This document shows, one piece after another, positions 10,880-23,134 of a stretch of 64,000 nucleotides of DNA (its first letter is position 1; each line of letters opens with the position of its first letter). Source of the DNA: Mercurialis annua (taxonomy: Eukaryota; Streptophyta; Magnoliopsida; Malpighiales; Euphorbiaceae). The DNA is taken from assembly GCF_937616625.2 (NCBI RefSeq), contig NC_065576.1:23358628-23422627 (forward strand), written 5' to 3'. The translations under genes and the position numbers were made by a program. Below the pieces are notes generated by a model. It was not told the DNA's origin, did no database searches, and worked only from the letters and a program-made list of their open reading frames with translations.

Positions 10880-11262
10880 CATCTGGCATCGAGGGGTTCA
10901 CTATGTATTGTGATGCTTCTCGTATCAGTTTGGGTTGCGTTTTGATGCAACATGGTAAGGTAATTGCCTATGCTTCTCGCCAGCTGAAGAAGCATGAGGT
11001 GAATTATCCTACTCATGATCTGGAGTTAGCTGCTGTGGTTTTTGCTCTTAAGATTTGAAGGCACTATTTGTACGGTGCGACTTGCAAGATCTTCACTAAT
11101 CATAAGAGTCTGAAGTACATTTTTTATCAGCATGAGCTGAATCTGAGGCAGCGGAGATGGTTAGAGTTACTGAAAGACTACGATTTTTCTATTTAGTATC
11201 ACCCGGGTAAGGCTAATGTGGTAGCCGATGCGTTGAGTCGCAAATCTTCGGGCAACTTGGCC
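10880..11262 (+). pseudogene. RNase H region of pol, broken
   Basis: Degrades the RNA strand of the RNA-DNA hybrid during reverse transcription. Seen: [14 protein letters not shown] with the first catalytic Asp near 10909, [20 protein letters not shown] with the acidic cluster, then [11 protein letters not shown] in the position of the usual TDHKSL motif (N for D), and the closing VADALSRK at 11221-11244. Breaks: TGA at 11056-11058, best explained as TGG to TGA (G-to-A), and TAG at 11194-11196, best explained as CAG to TAG. The Asn in place of Asp would remove a conserved acidic residue. Confidence 0.92.
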
Positions 11263-11373
11263 CATATTTCTGAGGTTGGGCGGAGACCCATGGTTCATGA
11301 GTGGCATAGTTTGTTAGCTTCGGGATACGGATTTCAGGTTTTGCAGAGAGGTTGTTTGTTGGCACAGTTGTAG

Positions 11374-12192
11374 GTGCAACCAGTTTTGATTGATAGGATC
11401 AAAGCTTCACAAGCTGAGGATCCACAATTGAAACATATTATGGATGAGATCTATTTGGATGGGAATTCTGAGTTTGTTCTGGCGGATGGAGTTCTCAGGT
11501 ACAGTTCTACGCTGTGTGTTCCGGATTCAGATGGTTTGAGAGACCAGATTCTGGAGGAAGCGCACAAGTCAGCTTACAGTGTTTGTCCGGGTTCTACCAA
11601 GATGTATCATGATCTCAAGGGTACGTACTGGTGGAGCGGAATGAAAAAGTATGTTGCAGAGTTTGTGTCTAAGTGTTTGACTTGCCAGCGGGTAAAATTA
11701 CAGCATTAAAGACCTTTTGGATATTTGCAACCGCTACCTATTCCAGAGTGGAAGTGGGAGCGAATCGTTATGGATTTTGTGGTTGGTTTGCCACGTACTA
11801 GACATGGGTATGATTCGATTTGGGTGATAGTTGACCGTTTGACCAAGTCAGCTCACTTCTTACCGATCAAGGTTACTTATCAGTCTTCGAAGTTGGCACA
11901 GTTGTACATCGATCAGATTGTTAGTCTCCACAGTGTACTAGTGTCGATAGTTTCGGACAGAGGTTCAGTTTTCACCTCTCGGTTTTGGAAGGCAATGCAG
12001 GAACCTTTGGGTTCGAGATTGGATTTCAGTACTGCTTTTCATCCTCAGACTGACGGTCAGTCTGAGAGGACTATTCAGACTTTGGAGAACATGCTTAGGA
12101 TGTGTGTTCTGGATTTTCAGGATAGCTGGGATACTCATTTGCCTTTGATTTAGTTTTCCTACAACAACAGTTACCATGCTAGTATCGAGATG
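11374..12192 (+). pseudogene. Integrase region of pol, broken and lacking its C-terminus
   Basis: Inserts element DNA into the genome. The zinc-binding part reads AHKSAYSVCPGSTKMYHDL ... CLTCQ. The C-x2-C half is intact, but the second His expected before PGSTK is Cys here. The core DD35E triad is present: Asp at 11773, Asp at 11956, Glu at 12064, with 35 residues between the last two. Stops lie at 11371 (just upstream), 11707 and 12151, each fitting C-to-T in a Gln codon. The frame ends at about 12192 (SYHASIEM), where a deletion fuses it to the middle of the 3' LTR. The C-terminal domain, any chromodomain, the polypurine tract and the first 2.6 kb of the 3' LTR are missing. Confidence 0.94.
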
Positions 12193-12202
12193 GTATTACG
12201 TT

Positions 12203-12735
12203 ATCATACTATTTTAGTATAAATTGTTTTGATATAAGGGTTTTAAACTTAATAAATGTAAATAGTATTACGAACTCATCTCAGTATATCTGACCCGTTG
12301 TTTTTACAAATTTTTCAGGTTTATGATTTGAAAGCTGGTCCACTCCGATTCTTTTGATTCCTCGGAGGTTTTTATGTTACTTAAACTAGTTACTGTTTTT
12401 GAACTCTTAGACCGCAGTAGAACTAGTTTATATATTACATTAGATATTAAACTTTGGGATTGTTGATATATTCGATTATTTATTATTGGTATGATTACTC
12501 TGGATTACGATATTATTATATATAAGGCATGCTATTGAGCATTTCAGATATTTAAGTTATTTATATTAGAACTGTATTATAAATTGCTAGACTTAGGTTG
12601 GAGTCTCTGTTGCCCCGGAGCAATTTTCTGCAGGTTTAAATATTTATTTGATTTCCGCGAGACTTGCTACGGGTTTTGGTACAACCATACCCATACCCTA
12701 GTTCCGGTCACAATTCATGAAATTGGGTCGCGACA
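12203..12735 (+). repeat. 3' LTR remnant of Tekay-like element
   Basis: It matches 7070-7588 of the 5' LTR at roughly 94 percent by eye, with a 14-bp insertion near 12433, and ends GGTCGCGACA. The first part of the LTR (equivalent to 4466-7069) is absent. About 10 bp of unmatched filler (12193-12202) sits at the junction with integrase, as in end-joining after a double-strand break. Confidence 0.93.
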
Positions 12736-13060
12736 GAAACAAATCACACGTTTCATCTTTTTAGCGATTTAAGCCAAACGTTTACAAACGTTACGAAACA
12801 AATCCAAACCTTTCACCTTTTTAGAAATTTAAGCCAAACGTTTACAAACGTTACGAAACAAATCCAAACGTTTCACTTTTTTAGCGATTTAAGCCAAACG
12901 TTTACAAACATATCGAAACAAATCGAAATGTTTCGCGTTTTTAGCAATTTAAGCCAAACGTTTACAAACGTGACGAAACAAATCCACACATTTCCCCTTC
13001 TTAGCAATTTAAGCCAAACATTTATAAATGTTACGAAACAAATCCAAACGTTTCACCTTT

Positions 13061-16000
13061 TTAGGGATTTAAGCCAAACTTTTACAAACGTCACGAAACA
13101 AAACCAAACGTTTAAATTTCCCATTTTTAGCGACTTAAGCCAAAAGTTCACAAACGTTAGAAACAAAAGCAAGCGTTTCACCTTTTTAGCAATTTAAGCC
13201 AAACGCGTACAAACGTTACAAAACAAATCCAATTGTTTCCCCTTTTTAGCAATTTAAGCCAAACGTTTACAAACGTTACGAAACAAATCCAAACGTTTCA
13301 CCTTTTTAGCTATTTAAGCCAAATGTTTACAAACGTTAAGAAACAAATCCAAACATTTCACCTTTTTAGCGATTTAAGCCAAACGTTTATAAAGGTTAGG
13401 AGCAAATCCAAATGTTTCACCTTATTTAGCACTTTAAGCCCAACGTACAAACTTTTCGAAACAAATCCAAGCGTTTCACCTTTTTAGCTATTTAAGCCAA
13501 ACGTTTACAAACGTTACGAAACAAATCCAAACGTTTCACCTTTTTAACAATTTAAGCCAAACGTTTACAAACGTTACGAAATAAAACCAAACGTTTAAAA
13601 CATTACGAAAAAAATCCAGACGTTTCCCATTTTTAGCGATTGAGGCCAAAAGTTTACAAACGTTAGAAACAAAACCAAGCGTTTCACCTTATTTACAAAT
13701 TTAAGCCAAACGTTTACAAACATTACGAAACAAATCCAAGCGTTTCACCTTTCTAGCAATTTAAGCCAAACGTGTACAAACGTTATGAAAAAAAACCAAA
13801 CGTTTCACCTTTTTAGCGATTTAAGCCAAACGTTTACAAAAGTTTACGAAACAAATCCAAACGTTTCACCTTTTTAGCGATTTAAGCCAAACGTTTACAA
13901 ACGTTACGAAACAAATCCAAATGTTTCACCTTTTTAGCAATTTAAGCCAAACGTGTACAAACGTTACGAAACAAATCCAAACATGTCACCTTTTTAGCTA
14001 TTTAAGCCAAACGTTTACAAACGTTGAGAAACAAATCCAAATGTTTCACCTTTTTAGCGATTTAAGCCAAACGTCTACAAACGTTACGAAACAAAAACGC
14101 TTAAAAGATTACGAAATAAATCCAAACGTTTCCCATTTTTAGCGAATTAAGTCAAAAGTTTAAAAACGTTAGAAACAAAACCAAGCGTTTCACCTTTTTA
14201 GCAATTTAAGCCAAACGTTTACAAACGTTACAAAACAAATCCAAACGTTTCACCATTATAGCGATTTAAGCAAAATGTTTACAAACGTTATGAAACAAAT
14301 CCAAACATTTAACCATTTTAGCAATATAAGCCAAAGGTTTACAACCGTTATGAAACAAATCCAAACGTTTCCCCATTTTAACGATTTAAGCCAAACGTTT
14401 AAAACGTTATGAAATAAATCCAAACATTTCACATTTTTAGTTTGCCAAACATTTACAAGCGGTACGAAAAAAATCTAAATGTTTCACCTTTTTACCGATT
14501 TAAGCCAAACGTTTAAAAACGCTACGAAACAAATCCAAAAGTTTCACCTTCTTAGCGATTTAAGCAAAACGTTTACAATGGCTATGAAACAAATCAAAAT
14601 GTTTCCCATTTTTAGCGATATAAGCCAAACGTTTACAAATGTTACGAAACAAATCCAAATGTTTCACCTTTTTAGCGATTTAAGCCAAACGTTTACAAAC
14701 GTTACGAAACAAATCCAAACGTTTCACCTTTTTAGTAATTTAAGCCAAATGATTACAAACGTTCTGAAACAAATCCAAATGTTTCACCTTTTTACCGATT
14801 GAAGCCAAACGTTTACAAACGTTACGAAACAAATCCAAACGTTTCCTCTTTTTAACGATTTAAGCCAAACGTTTACAAAGGTTATGAAGCAAATCCAAAT
14901 GTTTCACCTTTTTAGCAATTTAAGCCAAACGTTTACAAACGTTACTAAACAAATCCAAGCGTTTCAGCTTTCTAGCAACTTAAGCCAAACGCTTACAAAC
15001 GTTAGGAAACAAATCCAAGCGTTTCCCATTTTTAGCAATTTAAGCCAAACGTTTACAAAAGTTACGAAACAAAACCAAATGTTTCACCTTTTTAGCAATT
15101 TAAGCCAAACGTGTACAAACGTTACGAAACAAATCCAAACGTGTCACCTTTTTAGCTATTTAAGCCAAACGTCTACAAACGTTGAGAAACAAATCCAAAT
15201 GCTTCACCTTTTTAGCGATTTAAGCCAAACGTCTACAAACGTTACGAAACAAAAACGTTTAAAACATTACGAAACAAATCCAAACGTTTCCCATTTTTAG
15301 CGATTTAAGCCAAAAGTTTACAAAGGTTAGAAACAAAACCAAGCGTTTCACCTTTTTAGCAATTTAAGCCAAACGTTTACAAACGTTTCACCATTATAGC
15401 GATTTAAGCCAAATGTTTACAAACGCTACGAAACAAATACAAACGTTTCACCTTTTTAGGGATTTAAGCCAAACTTTTACAAACGTCACGAAACAAAACC
15501 AAACGTTTAAATTTCCCATTTTTAGCGACTTAAGCCAAAAGTTCACAAACGTTAGAAACAAAACCAAGCGTTTCACCTTTTTAGCAATTTAAGCCAAACG
15601 CTTACAAACGTTACAAAACAAATCCAAGTGTTTCCCCTTTTTAGCAATTTAAGCCAAACGTTTACAAACGTTACGAAACAAATCCAAACGTTTCACCTTT
15701 TTAGCTATTTAAGCCAAACGTTTACAAACGTTACGAAACAAATCCAAACATTTCACCTTTTTAGCGATTTAAGCCAAACGTTTATAAAGGTTAGGAACAA
15801 ATCCAAATGTTTCACCTTATTTAGCACTTTAAGCCCAACGTACAATCTTTTCGAAACAAATCCAAGCGTTTCACCTTTTTAGCTATTTAAGCCAAACGTT
15901 TACAAACGTTACGAAACAAATCCAAACGTTTCCCCTTTTTAACAATTTAAGCCAAACGTTTACAAACGTTACGAAATAAAACCAAACGTTTAAAACATTA

Positions 16001-17999
16001 CAAAACAAATCCAGACGTTTCCCCTTTTTAACAATTTAAGCCAAACGTTTACAAACGTTACGAAATAAAACCAAACGTTTAAAACATTACGAAACAAATC
16101 CAGACGTTTCCCCTTTTTAACAATTTAAGCCAAACGTTTACAAACGTTACGAAATAAAACCAAACGTTTAAAACATTACGAAACAAATCCAGACGTTTCC
16201 CATTTTTAGCGATTGAGGCCAAAAGTTTAAAAACGTTAGAAACAAAACCAAGCGTTTCGCCTTATTTACAAATTTAAGCCAAACGTTTACAAACATTACG
16301 AAACAAATCCAAGCGTTTCACCTTTCTAGCAATTTAAGCCAAACGTGTACAAACGTTATGAAAAAAAACCAAACGTTTCACCTTTTTAGCGATTTAAGCC
16401 AAACGTTTACAAAAGTTTACGAAACAAATCCAAACGTTTCCCCTTTTTAGCGATTTAAGCCAAACATTTACAAACGTTACGAAACAAATCCAAATGTTTC
16501 ACCTTTTTAGCGATTTAAGCCAAACGTGTACAAACGTTACGAAACAAATCCAAACATGTCACCTTTTTAGCTATTTAAGCCAAACGTTTACAAACGTTGA
16601 GAAACAAATCCAAATGTTTCACCTTTTTAGCGATTTAAGCCAAACGTCTACAAACGTTACGAAACAAAAACGTTTAAAAGATTACGAAATAAATCCAAAC
16701 GTTTCCCATTTTTAGCGAATTAAGTCAAAAGTTTAAAAACGTTAGAAACAAAACCAAGCGTTTCACCTTTTTAGCAATTTAAGCCAAACGTTTACAAACG
16801 TTACAAAACAAATCCAAACGTTTCACCATTATAGCGATTTAAGCAAAATGTTTACAAACGTTATGAAACAAATCCAAACATTTAACCATTTTAGCAATAT
16901 AAGCCAAAGGTTTACAACCGTTATGAAACAAATCCAAACGTTTCCCCATTTTAACGATTTAAGCCAAACGTTTAAAACGTTATGAAATAAATCCAAACAT
17001 TTCACATTTTTAGTTTGCCAAACATTTACAAGCGGTACGAAAAAAATCTAAATGTTTCACCTTTTTACCGATTTAAGCCAAACGTTTAAAAACGCTACGA
17101 AACAAATCCAAAAGTTTCACCTTCTTAGCGATTTAAGCAAAACGTTTACAATGGCTATGAAACAAATCAAAATGTTTCCCATTTTTAGCGATATAAGCCA
17201 AACGTTTACAAATGTTACGAAACAAATCCAAATGTTTCACCTTTTTAGCGATTTAAGCCAAACGTTTACAAACGTTACGAAACAAATCCAAACGTTTCAC
17301 CTTTTTAGTAATTTAAGCCAAATGATTACAAACGTTCTGAAACAAATCCAAATGTTTCACCTTTTTACCGATTGAAGCCAAACGTTTACAAACGTTACGA
17401 AACAAATCCAAACGTTTCCTCTTTTTAACGATTTAAGCCAAACGTTTACAAAGGTTATGAAGCAAATCCAAATGTTTCACCTTTTTAGCAATTTAAGCCA
17501 AACGTTTACAAACGTTACTAAACAAATCCAAGCGTTTCAGCTTTCTAGCAACTTAAGCCAAACGCTTACAAACGTTAGAAAACAAATCCAAGCGTTTCCC
17601 ATTTTTAGCAATTTAAGCCAAACGTTTGCAAAAGTTACGAAACAAAACCAAATGTTTCACCTTTTTAGCAATTTAAGCCAAACGTTACGAAACAAATCCA
17701 AACGTGTCACCTTTTTAGCTATTTAAGCCAAACGTTGAGAAACAAATCCAAATGTTTCACCTTTTTAGCGATTTAAGCCAAACGTCTACAAACGTTACGA
17801 AACAAAAACGTTTAAAACATTACAAAACAAATCCAAACGTTTCCCATTTTTAGCGATTTAAGCCAAAAGTTTACAAAGGTTAGAAACAAAACCAAGCGTT
17901 TCACCTTTTTAGCAATTTAAGCCAAACGTTTACAAACGTTACAAAACAAATCCAAACGTTTCACCATTATAGCGATTTAAGCCAAATGTTTACAAACCC
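13061..17999 (+). repeat. Higher-order repeat pair, about 2.4-2.6 kb unit
   Basis: The block starting at 13061 recurs from 15456 (offset 2395), and after an extra 178 bp the offset becomes 2573 (for example 13921 with 16494, 14479 with 17052, 14884 with 17457). Shared rare variants, such as a truncated monomer near 14439 and 17012, show these are copies of multi-monomer units. Copy 2 carries 10-bp deletions near 17680 and 17732 between the two neighbouring AAACG words of a monomer. Confidence 0.93.
15932..16198 (+). repeat. Local triplication of an 89-bp unit
   Basis: Three head-to-tail copies of an 89-bp segment start at CCCC in 15932, 16021 and 16110. It is one monomer plus a shortened one carrying AAACGTTTAAAACATTAC. 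The partner unit near 13530-13620 has only one copy, and the two extra copies account exactly for the 178-bp change of offset between the higher-order copies. Confidence 0.93.
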
Positions 18000-20900
18000 T
18001 ACGAAACAAATCCAAACATTTAACCTTTTTAGCAATATAAGCCAAAGGTTTACAACAGTTATTTAACAAATCCAAACGTTTCCCCATTTTAGCGATTTCA
18101 TCCAAACGTTTAAAACGTTATGAAATTAATCCAAACATTTAACTTTTTTAGTATGCCAAACGTTTACAAACGTTACGAAACAAATCCAAATATTTCACCT
18201 TTTTAGCGATTGAAGCCAAATGTTTACAAACGTTACGAAACAAATCCAAACGTTTCTCCTCTTTAGCGATTTAAGCCAAACGTTTACAAGCGGTACGAAA
18301 CAAATCCAAATGTTTCACCTTTTTAGCGATTTAAGCCAAACATCTACAAACGCTACGAAACAAATCCAAATGTTTCACATTCTTAGCGATTTAAGCAAAA
18401 CGTTTACAACTGTTAAGAAACAAATCAAAACGTTTCCCCTTTTAAGCGATATAAGCCAAACGTTTACAAACGTTACGAAACAAATCCAAATGTTTCACGT
18501 TTTTATCGATTTAAGCCAAACGAACGTTACGAAACAAATCCAAACATTTTACCTTTTTAGTAATTTAAGCCAAATGTTTACAAACGTTACGAAACAAATC
18601 CAAACATTTCACCTTTTTACCGATTAAAGCCAAACGTTTACAAACGTTACGAAACAAATCCAAACGTTTCACCTTTTTAACGATTTAAGCCAAACATTTA
18701 CAAAGGTTATGAAACAGATCCAAATGTTTCACCTTTTTTAGCAATTTAAGCCAAACGTTTACAAACGTTACTAAACAAATCCAAGCGTTTCAGCTTTTTA
18801 GCAACTTAAGCCAAACACTTACAAACGTAAGGAAACAAATCCAAGCGTTTCTCATTTTTAGCAATTTAAGCCAAAAGCTTACAAACGTTACGAAACAAAA
18901 CCAAGTGTTTCACCTTTTTAGCAATTTATACCTAAAATTTACAAATATTATGAAACAAATTTTAACGTTTCACCGTTTTAGCGATTTAAGCCAAACGTTT
19001 ACAAACGTTACGAAATAAATCCAAACGTTTCATCTTTTTAGCGATTTAAGCCAAATGTTTACAAACGTCACGAAACAAATCCAAACGTTTCACCTTTTTA
19101 GCGATTTAAGCCAAACGTTTAAAAATCGTTACGAAACTAATCAAACGTTTCACCTTTTTAGAGATTTAAGCCAAACGTTTACAAACGTTACGAAACAAAA
19201 CCAAACGTTTAAAACGTTAGGAAACAAATCCAAACGTTTCACATTTTTAGCGATTTAAGCGCCTTTACAAACGTTACGAAACAAAACTAAGTGTTTCACC
19301 TTTTAGCGATTTAAGGCAAACGTTTAAAATCGCTACGAAACAAATCCGAACGTTTCACCTTTTTAGCGATTTAAGCGAAACGTTTACAAACGTTACGAAA
19401 CAAAACCAAACGTTTACAAACGTTACAAAACAAATCAAAGCGTTTCACCTTTTTAGCAATTAAAGGCAAACGTTTACAAACGTTATGAAAAAAATCCAAA
19501 CGTTTCACCTTTTTAGCGATTTAAGCCAAACGTTTACAAAAATTTACGAAATAAATCCAAACGTTTCACCTTTTTAGCGATTTAAGACAAACGTTTACAA
19601 ACGTTACAATACAAATCCAAATGTTTCACCTTTTTAGCAATTTAAGTCAAACGTGTACAAACGTTACGAAACAAATCCAAACGTGTCACCTTTTTAGCTA
19701 TTTAAGCCAAATGTTTACAAACGTTGAGAAACAAATCCAAATGTTTCACCTTTTTAGCGATTTAAGCCAAACGTTTACAAACGTTACGAAACAAAAACGT
19801 TTAAAACATTACGAAACAAATCCAAACGTTTCCTATTTTTAGCGATTTAAGCCAAAAGTTTACAAACGTTAGAAACAAAACCAAGCGTTTCACCTTTTTA
19901 GCAATTTAAGCCAAACGTTTACAAACGTGACAAAACAAATCCAAATGTTTCACCATTATAGCGATTTAAGCCAAATGTTTGCAAACGTTAGGAAACAAAT
20001 CCAAACATTTAACCTTTTTAGCAATATAAGCCAAAGGTTTACAACAGTTATTTAACAAATCCAAACGTTTCCCCATTTTAGCGATTTCATCCAAACGTTT
20101 AAAACGTTATGAAATTAATCCAAACATTTAACTTTTTTAGTATGCCAAACGTTTACAAACGTTACGAAACAAATCCAAATATTTCACCTTTTTAGGGATT
20201 GAAGCCAAATGTTTACAAACGTTACGAAACAAATCCAAACGTTTCTCCTCTTTAGCGATTTAAGCCAAACGTTTACAAGCGGTACGAAACAAATCCAAAT
20301 GTTTCACATTTTTAGCGATTTAAGCCAAACATCTACAAACGCTACGAAACAAATCCAAATGTTTCACCTTCTTAGCGATTTAAGCAAAACGTTTACAACT
20401 GTTAAGAAACAAATCAAAACGTTTCCCCTTTTAAGCGATATAAGCCAAACGTTTACAAACGTTACGAAACAAATCCAAATGTTTCACCTTTTTATCGATT
20501 TAAGCCAAACGAACGTTACGAAACAAATCCAAACATTTTACCTTTTTAGTAATTTAAGCCAAATGTTTACAAACGTTACGAAACAAATCCAAACATTTCA
20601 CCTTTTTACCGATTAAAGCCAAACGTTTACAAACTTTACGAAACAAATCCAAACGTTTCACCTTTTTAACGATTTAAGCCAAACATTTACAAAGGTTATG
20701 AAACAGATCCAAATGTTTCACCTTTTTTAGCAATTTAAGCCAAACGTTTACAAACGTTACTAAACAAATCCAAGCGTTACAGCTTTTTAGCAACTTAAGC
20801 CAAACACTTACAAACGTAAGGAAACAAATCCAAGCGTTTCTCATTTTTAGCAATTTAAGCCAAACGCTTACAAACGTTACGAAACAAAACCAAGCGTTTC

Positions 20901-23100
20901 ACCTTTTTAGCAATTTATACCTAAAATTTACAAATATTATGAAACAAATTTTAACGTTTCACCGTTTTAGCGATTTAAGCCAAACGTTTACAAACGTTAC
21001 GAAATAAATCCAAACGTTTCATCTTTTTAGCGATTTAAGCCAAATGTTTACAAACGTCACGAAACAAATCCAAACGTTTCACCTTTTTAGCGATTTAAGC
21101 CAAACGTTTAAAAATCGTTACGAAACTAATCAAACGTTTCACCTTTTTAGAGATTTAAGCCAAACGTTTACAAACGTTACGAAACAAAACCAAACGTTTA
21201 AAACGTTAGGAAACAAATCCAAACGTTTCACATTTTTAGCGATTTAAGCGCCTTTACAAACGTTACGAAACAAAACTAAGTGTTTCACCTTTTAGCGATT
21301 TAAGGCAAACGTTTAAAATCGCTACGAAACAAATCCGAACGTTTCACCTTTTTAGCGATTTAAGCGAAACGTTTACAAACGTTACGAAACAAAACCAAAC
21401 GTTTACAAACGTTACAAAACAAATCAAAGCGTTTCACCTTTTTAGCAATTAAAGGCAAACGTTTACAAACGTTATGAAAAAAATCCAAACGTTTCACCTT
21501 TTTAGCGATTTAAGCCAAACGTTTACAAAAATTTACGAAATAAATCCAAACGTTTCACCTTTTTAGCGATTTAAGACAAACGTTTACAAACGTTACAATA
21601 CAAATCCAAATGTTTCACCTTTTTAGCAATTTAAGTCAAACGTGTACAAACGTTACGAAACAAATCCAAACGTGTCACCTTTTTAGCTATTTAAGCCAAA
21701 TGTTTACAAACGTTGAGAAACAAATCCAAATGTTTCACCTTTTTAGCGATTTAAGCCAAACGTTTACAAACGTTACGAAACAAATCCAAACATTTGACCT
21801 TTTTAGTAATTTATGCCAAATGTTTACAAACGTAACGAAACAAATCCAAACATTTCACCTTTTTACCGATTAAAGCCAAACGTTTACAAACGTTACGAAA
21901 CAAATCCAAACGTTTCACCTTTTTAACGATTTAAGCCAAACATTTACAAAGGTTATGAAACAAATCCAAATGTTTCACCTTTTTAGCAATTTAAGCCAAA
22001 CGTTTACAAACTACTAAACAAATCCAAGCTTTTTAGCTTTTTAGCAACTTAAGCCAAACGCTTACAAACGTAAGGAAACAAATCCAAGCGTTTCTCATTT
22101 TTAGCAATTTAAGCCAAACGCTTACAAACGTTACGAAACAAAACCAAGTGTTTCACCTTTTTAGCAATTTATACCAAACATTTACAAATATTATGAAACA
22201 AATTTTAACGTTTCAAGGTTTTAGCGAATTAAGCCAAACGTTTACAAACGTTACGAAATAAATCCAAACGTTTCATCTTTTTAGCGATTTAAGCCAAATG
22301 TTTACAAACGTCACGAAACAAATCCAAACGTTTCACCTTTTTAGCGATTTAAGCCAAACGTTTTAAAATCGTTACGAAACTAATCAAACGTTTCACCTTT
22401 TTAGGGATTTAAGCCAAACGTTTACAAACGTTACGAAACAAAACCAAACGTTTAAAACGTTAGGAAACAAATCCAAACGTTTCACATTTTTAGCGATTTA
22501 AGCGCCTTTACAAACGTTACGAAACAAAACTAAGTGTTTCACCTTTTAGCGATTTAAGGCAAACGTTTAAAATCGCTACGAAACAAATCCAAACGTTTCA
22601 CCTTTTTAGCAATTTAAGCCAAACGTTTACAAACGTTACGAAACAAAACCAAACGTTTACAAACGTTACGAAACAAATCAAAGCGTTTCACCTTTTTAGC
22701 AATTAAAGGCAAACATTTACAAACGTTATGAAAAAAATCCAAATGTTTCACCTTTTTAGCGATTTAAGCCAAACGTTTACAAAAATTTACGAAACAAATC
22801 CAAACGTTTCACCTTTTTAGCGATTTAAGACAAACGTTTACAAACGTTACAAAACAAATCTAAATGTTTCACCTTTTTAGCAATTTAAGCCAAACGTGTA
22901 CAAATGTTACGAAACAAATGCAAACGTGTCACCTTTTTAGCTATTTAAGCCAAATGTTTACAAAGGTTGAGAAACAAATCCAAATATTTCACCTTTTTAG
23001 CGATTTAAGCCAAACGTTTACAAACGTTACGAAACAAAAACGTTTAAAACATTACGAAACAAATCCAAACGTTTCCTATTTTTAGCGATTTAAGCCAAAA
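17750..23100 (+). repeat. Higher-order repeats, 1989-bp and 1254-bp spacing
   Basis: Segments at 18220, 19055 and 19621 recur at 20209, 21044 and 21610 (offset exactly 1989). A third, shorter copy continues with offset 1254 (21610 with 22864), so it lost about 0.7 kb. A marker trio of monomers with CAAACGTGTAC and GTTGAGAAAC variants occurs near 13930, 15080, 16500, 17660, 19630, 21620 and 22870, which links all these units to one higher-order family with variable length. Confidence 0.9.
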
Positions 23101-23134
23101 GTTTACAAACGTTAGAAACAATACCAAGCGTTTC

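Larger units (their letters stand above)
4466..12735 (+). mobile_element. Tekay/Del-like Ty3-gypsy chromovirus, decayed and internally deleted
   Basis: LTR retrotransposon inserted in the satellite with 5-bp GAAAC duplications. Order seen: 5' LTR (4466-7588), tRNA-iMet primer site (7593-7604), leader, gag with a CCHC knuckle, protease, reverse transcriptase, RNase H, integrase, then a truncated 3' LTR. The pol order PR-RT-RH-IN defines Ty3/gypsy. The long LTR, Met primer site and RT and gag wording suggest the Tekay/Del chromovirus branch, which normally carries a chromodomain after integrase; here that part is deleted, so the clade call is an inference. Over the roughly 520 bp shared by the two LTRs I count about 30 differences by eye, so the element is not recent. 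It cannot encode its own proteins: eight in-frame stops and at least two frameshifts are visible. Confidence 0.94.
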
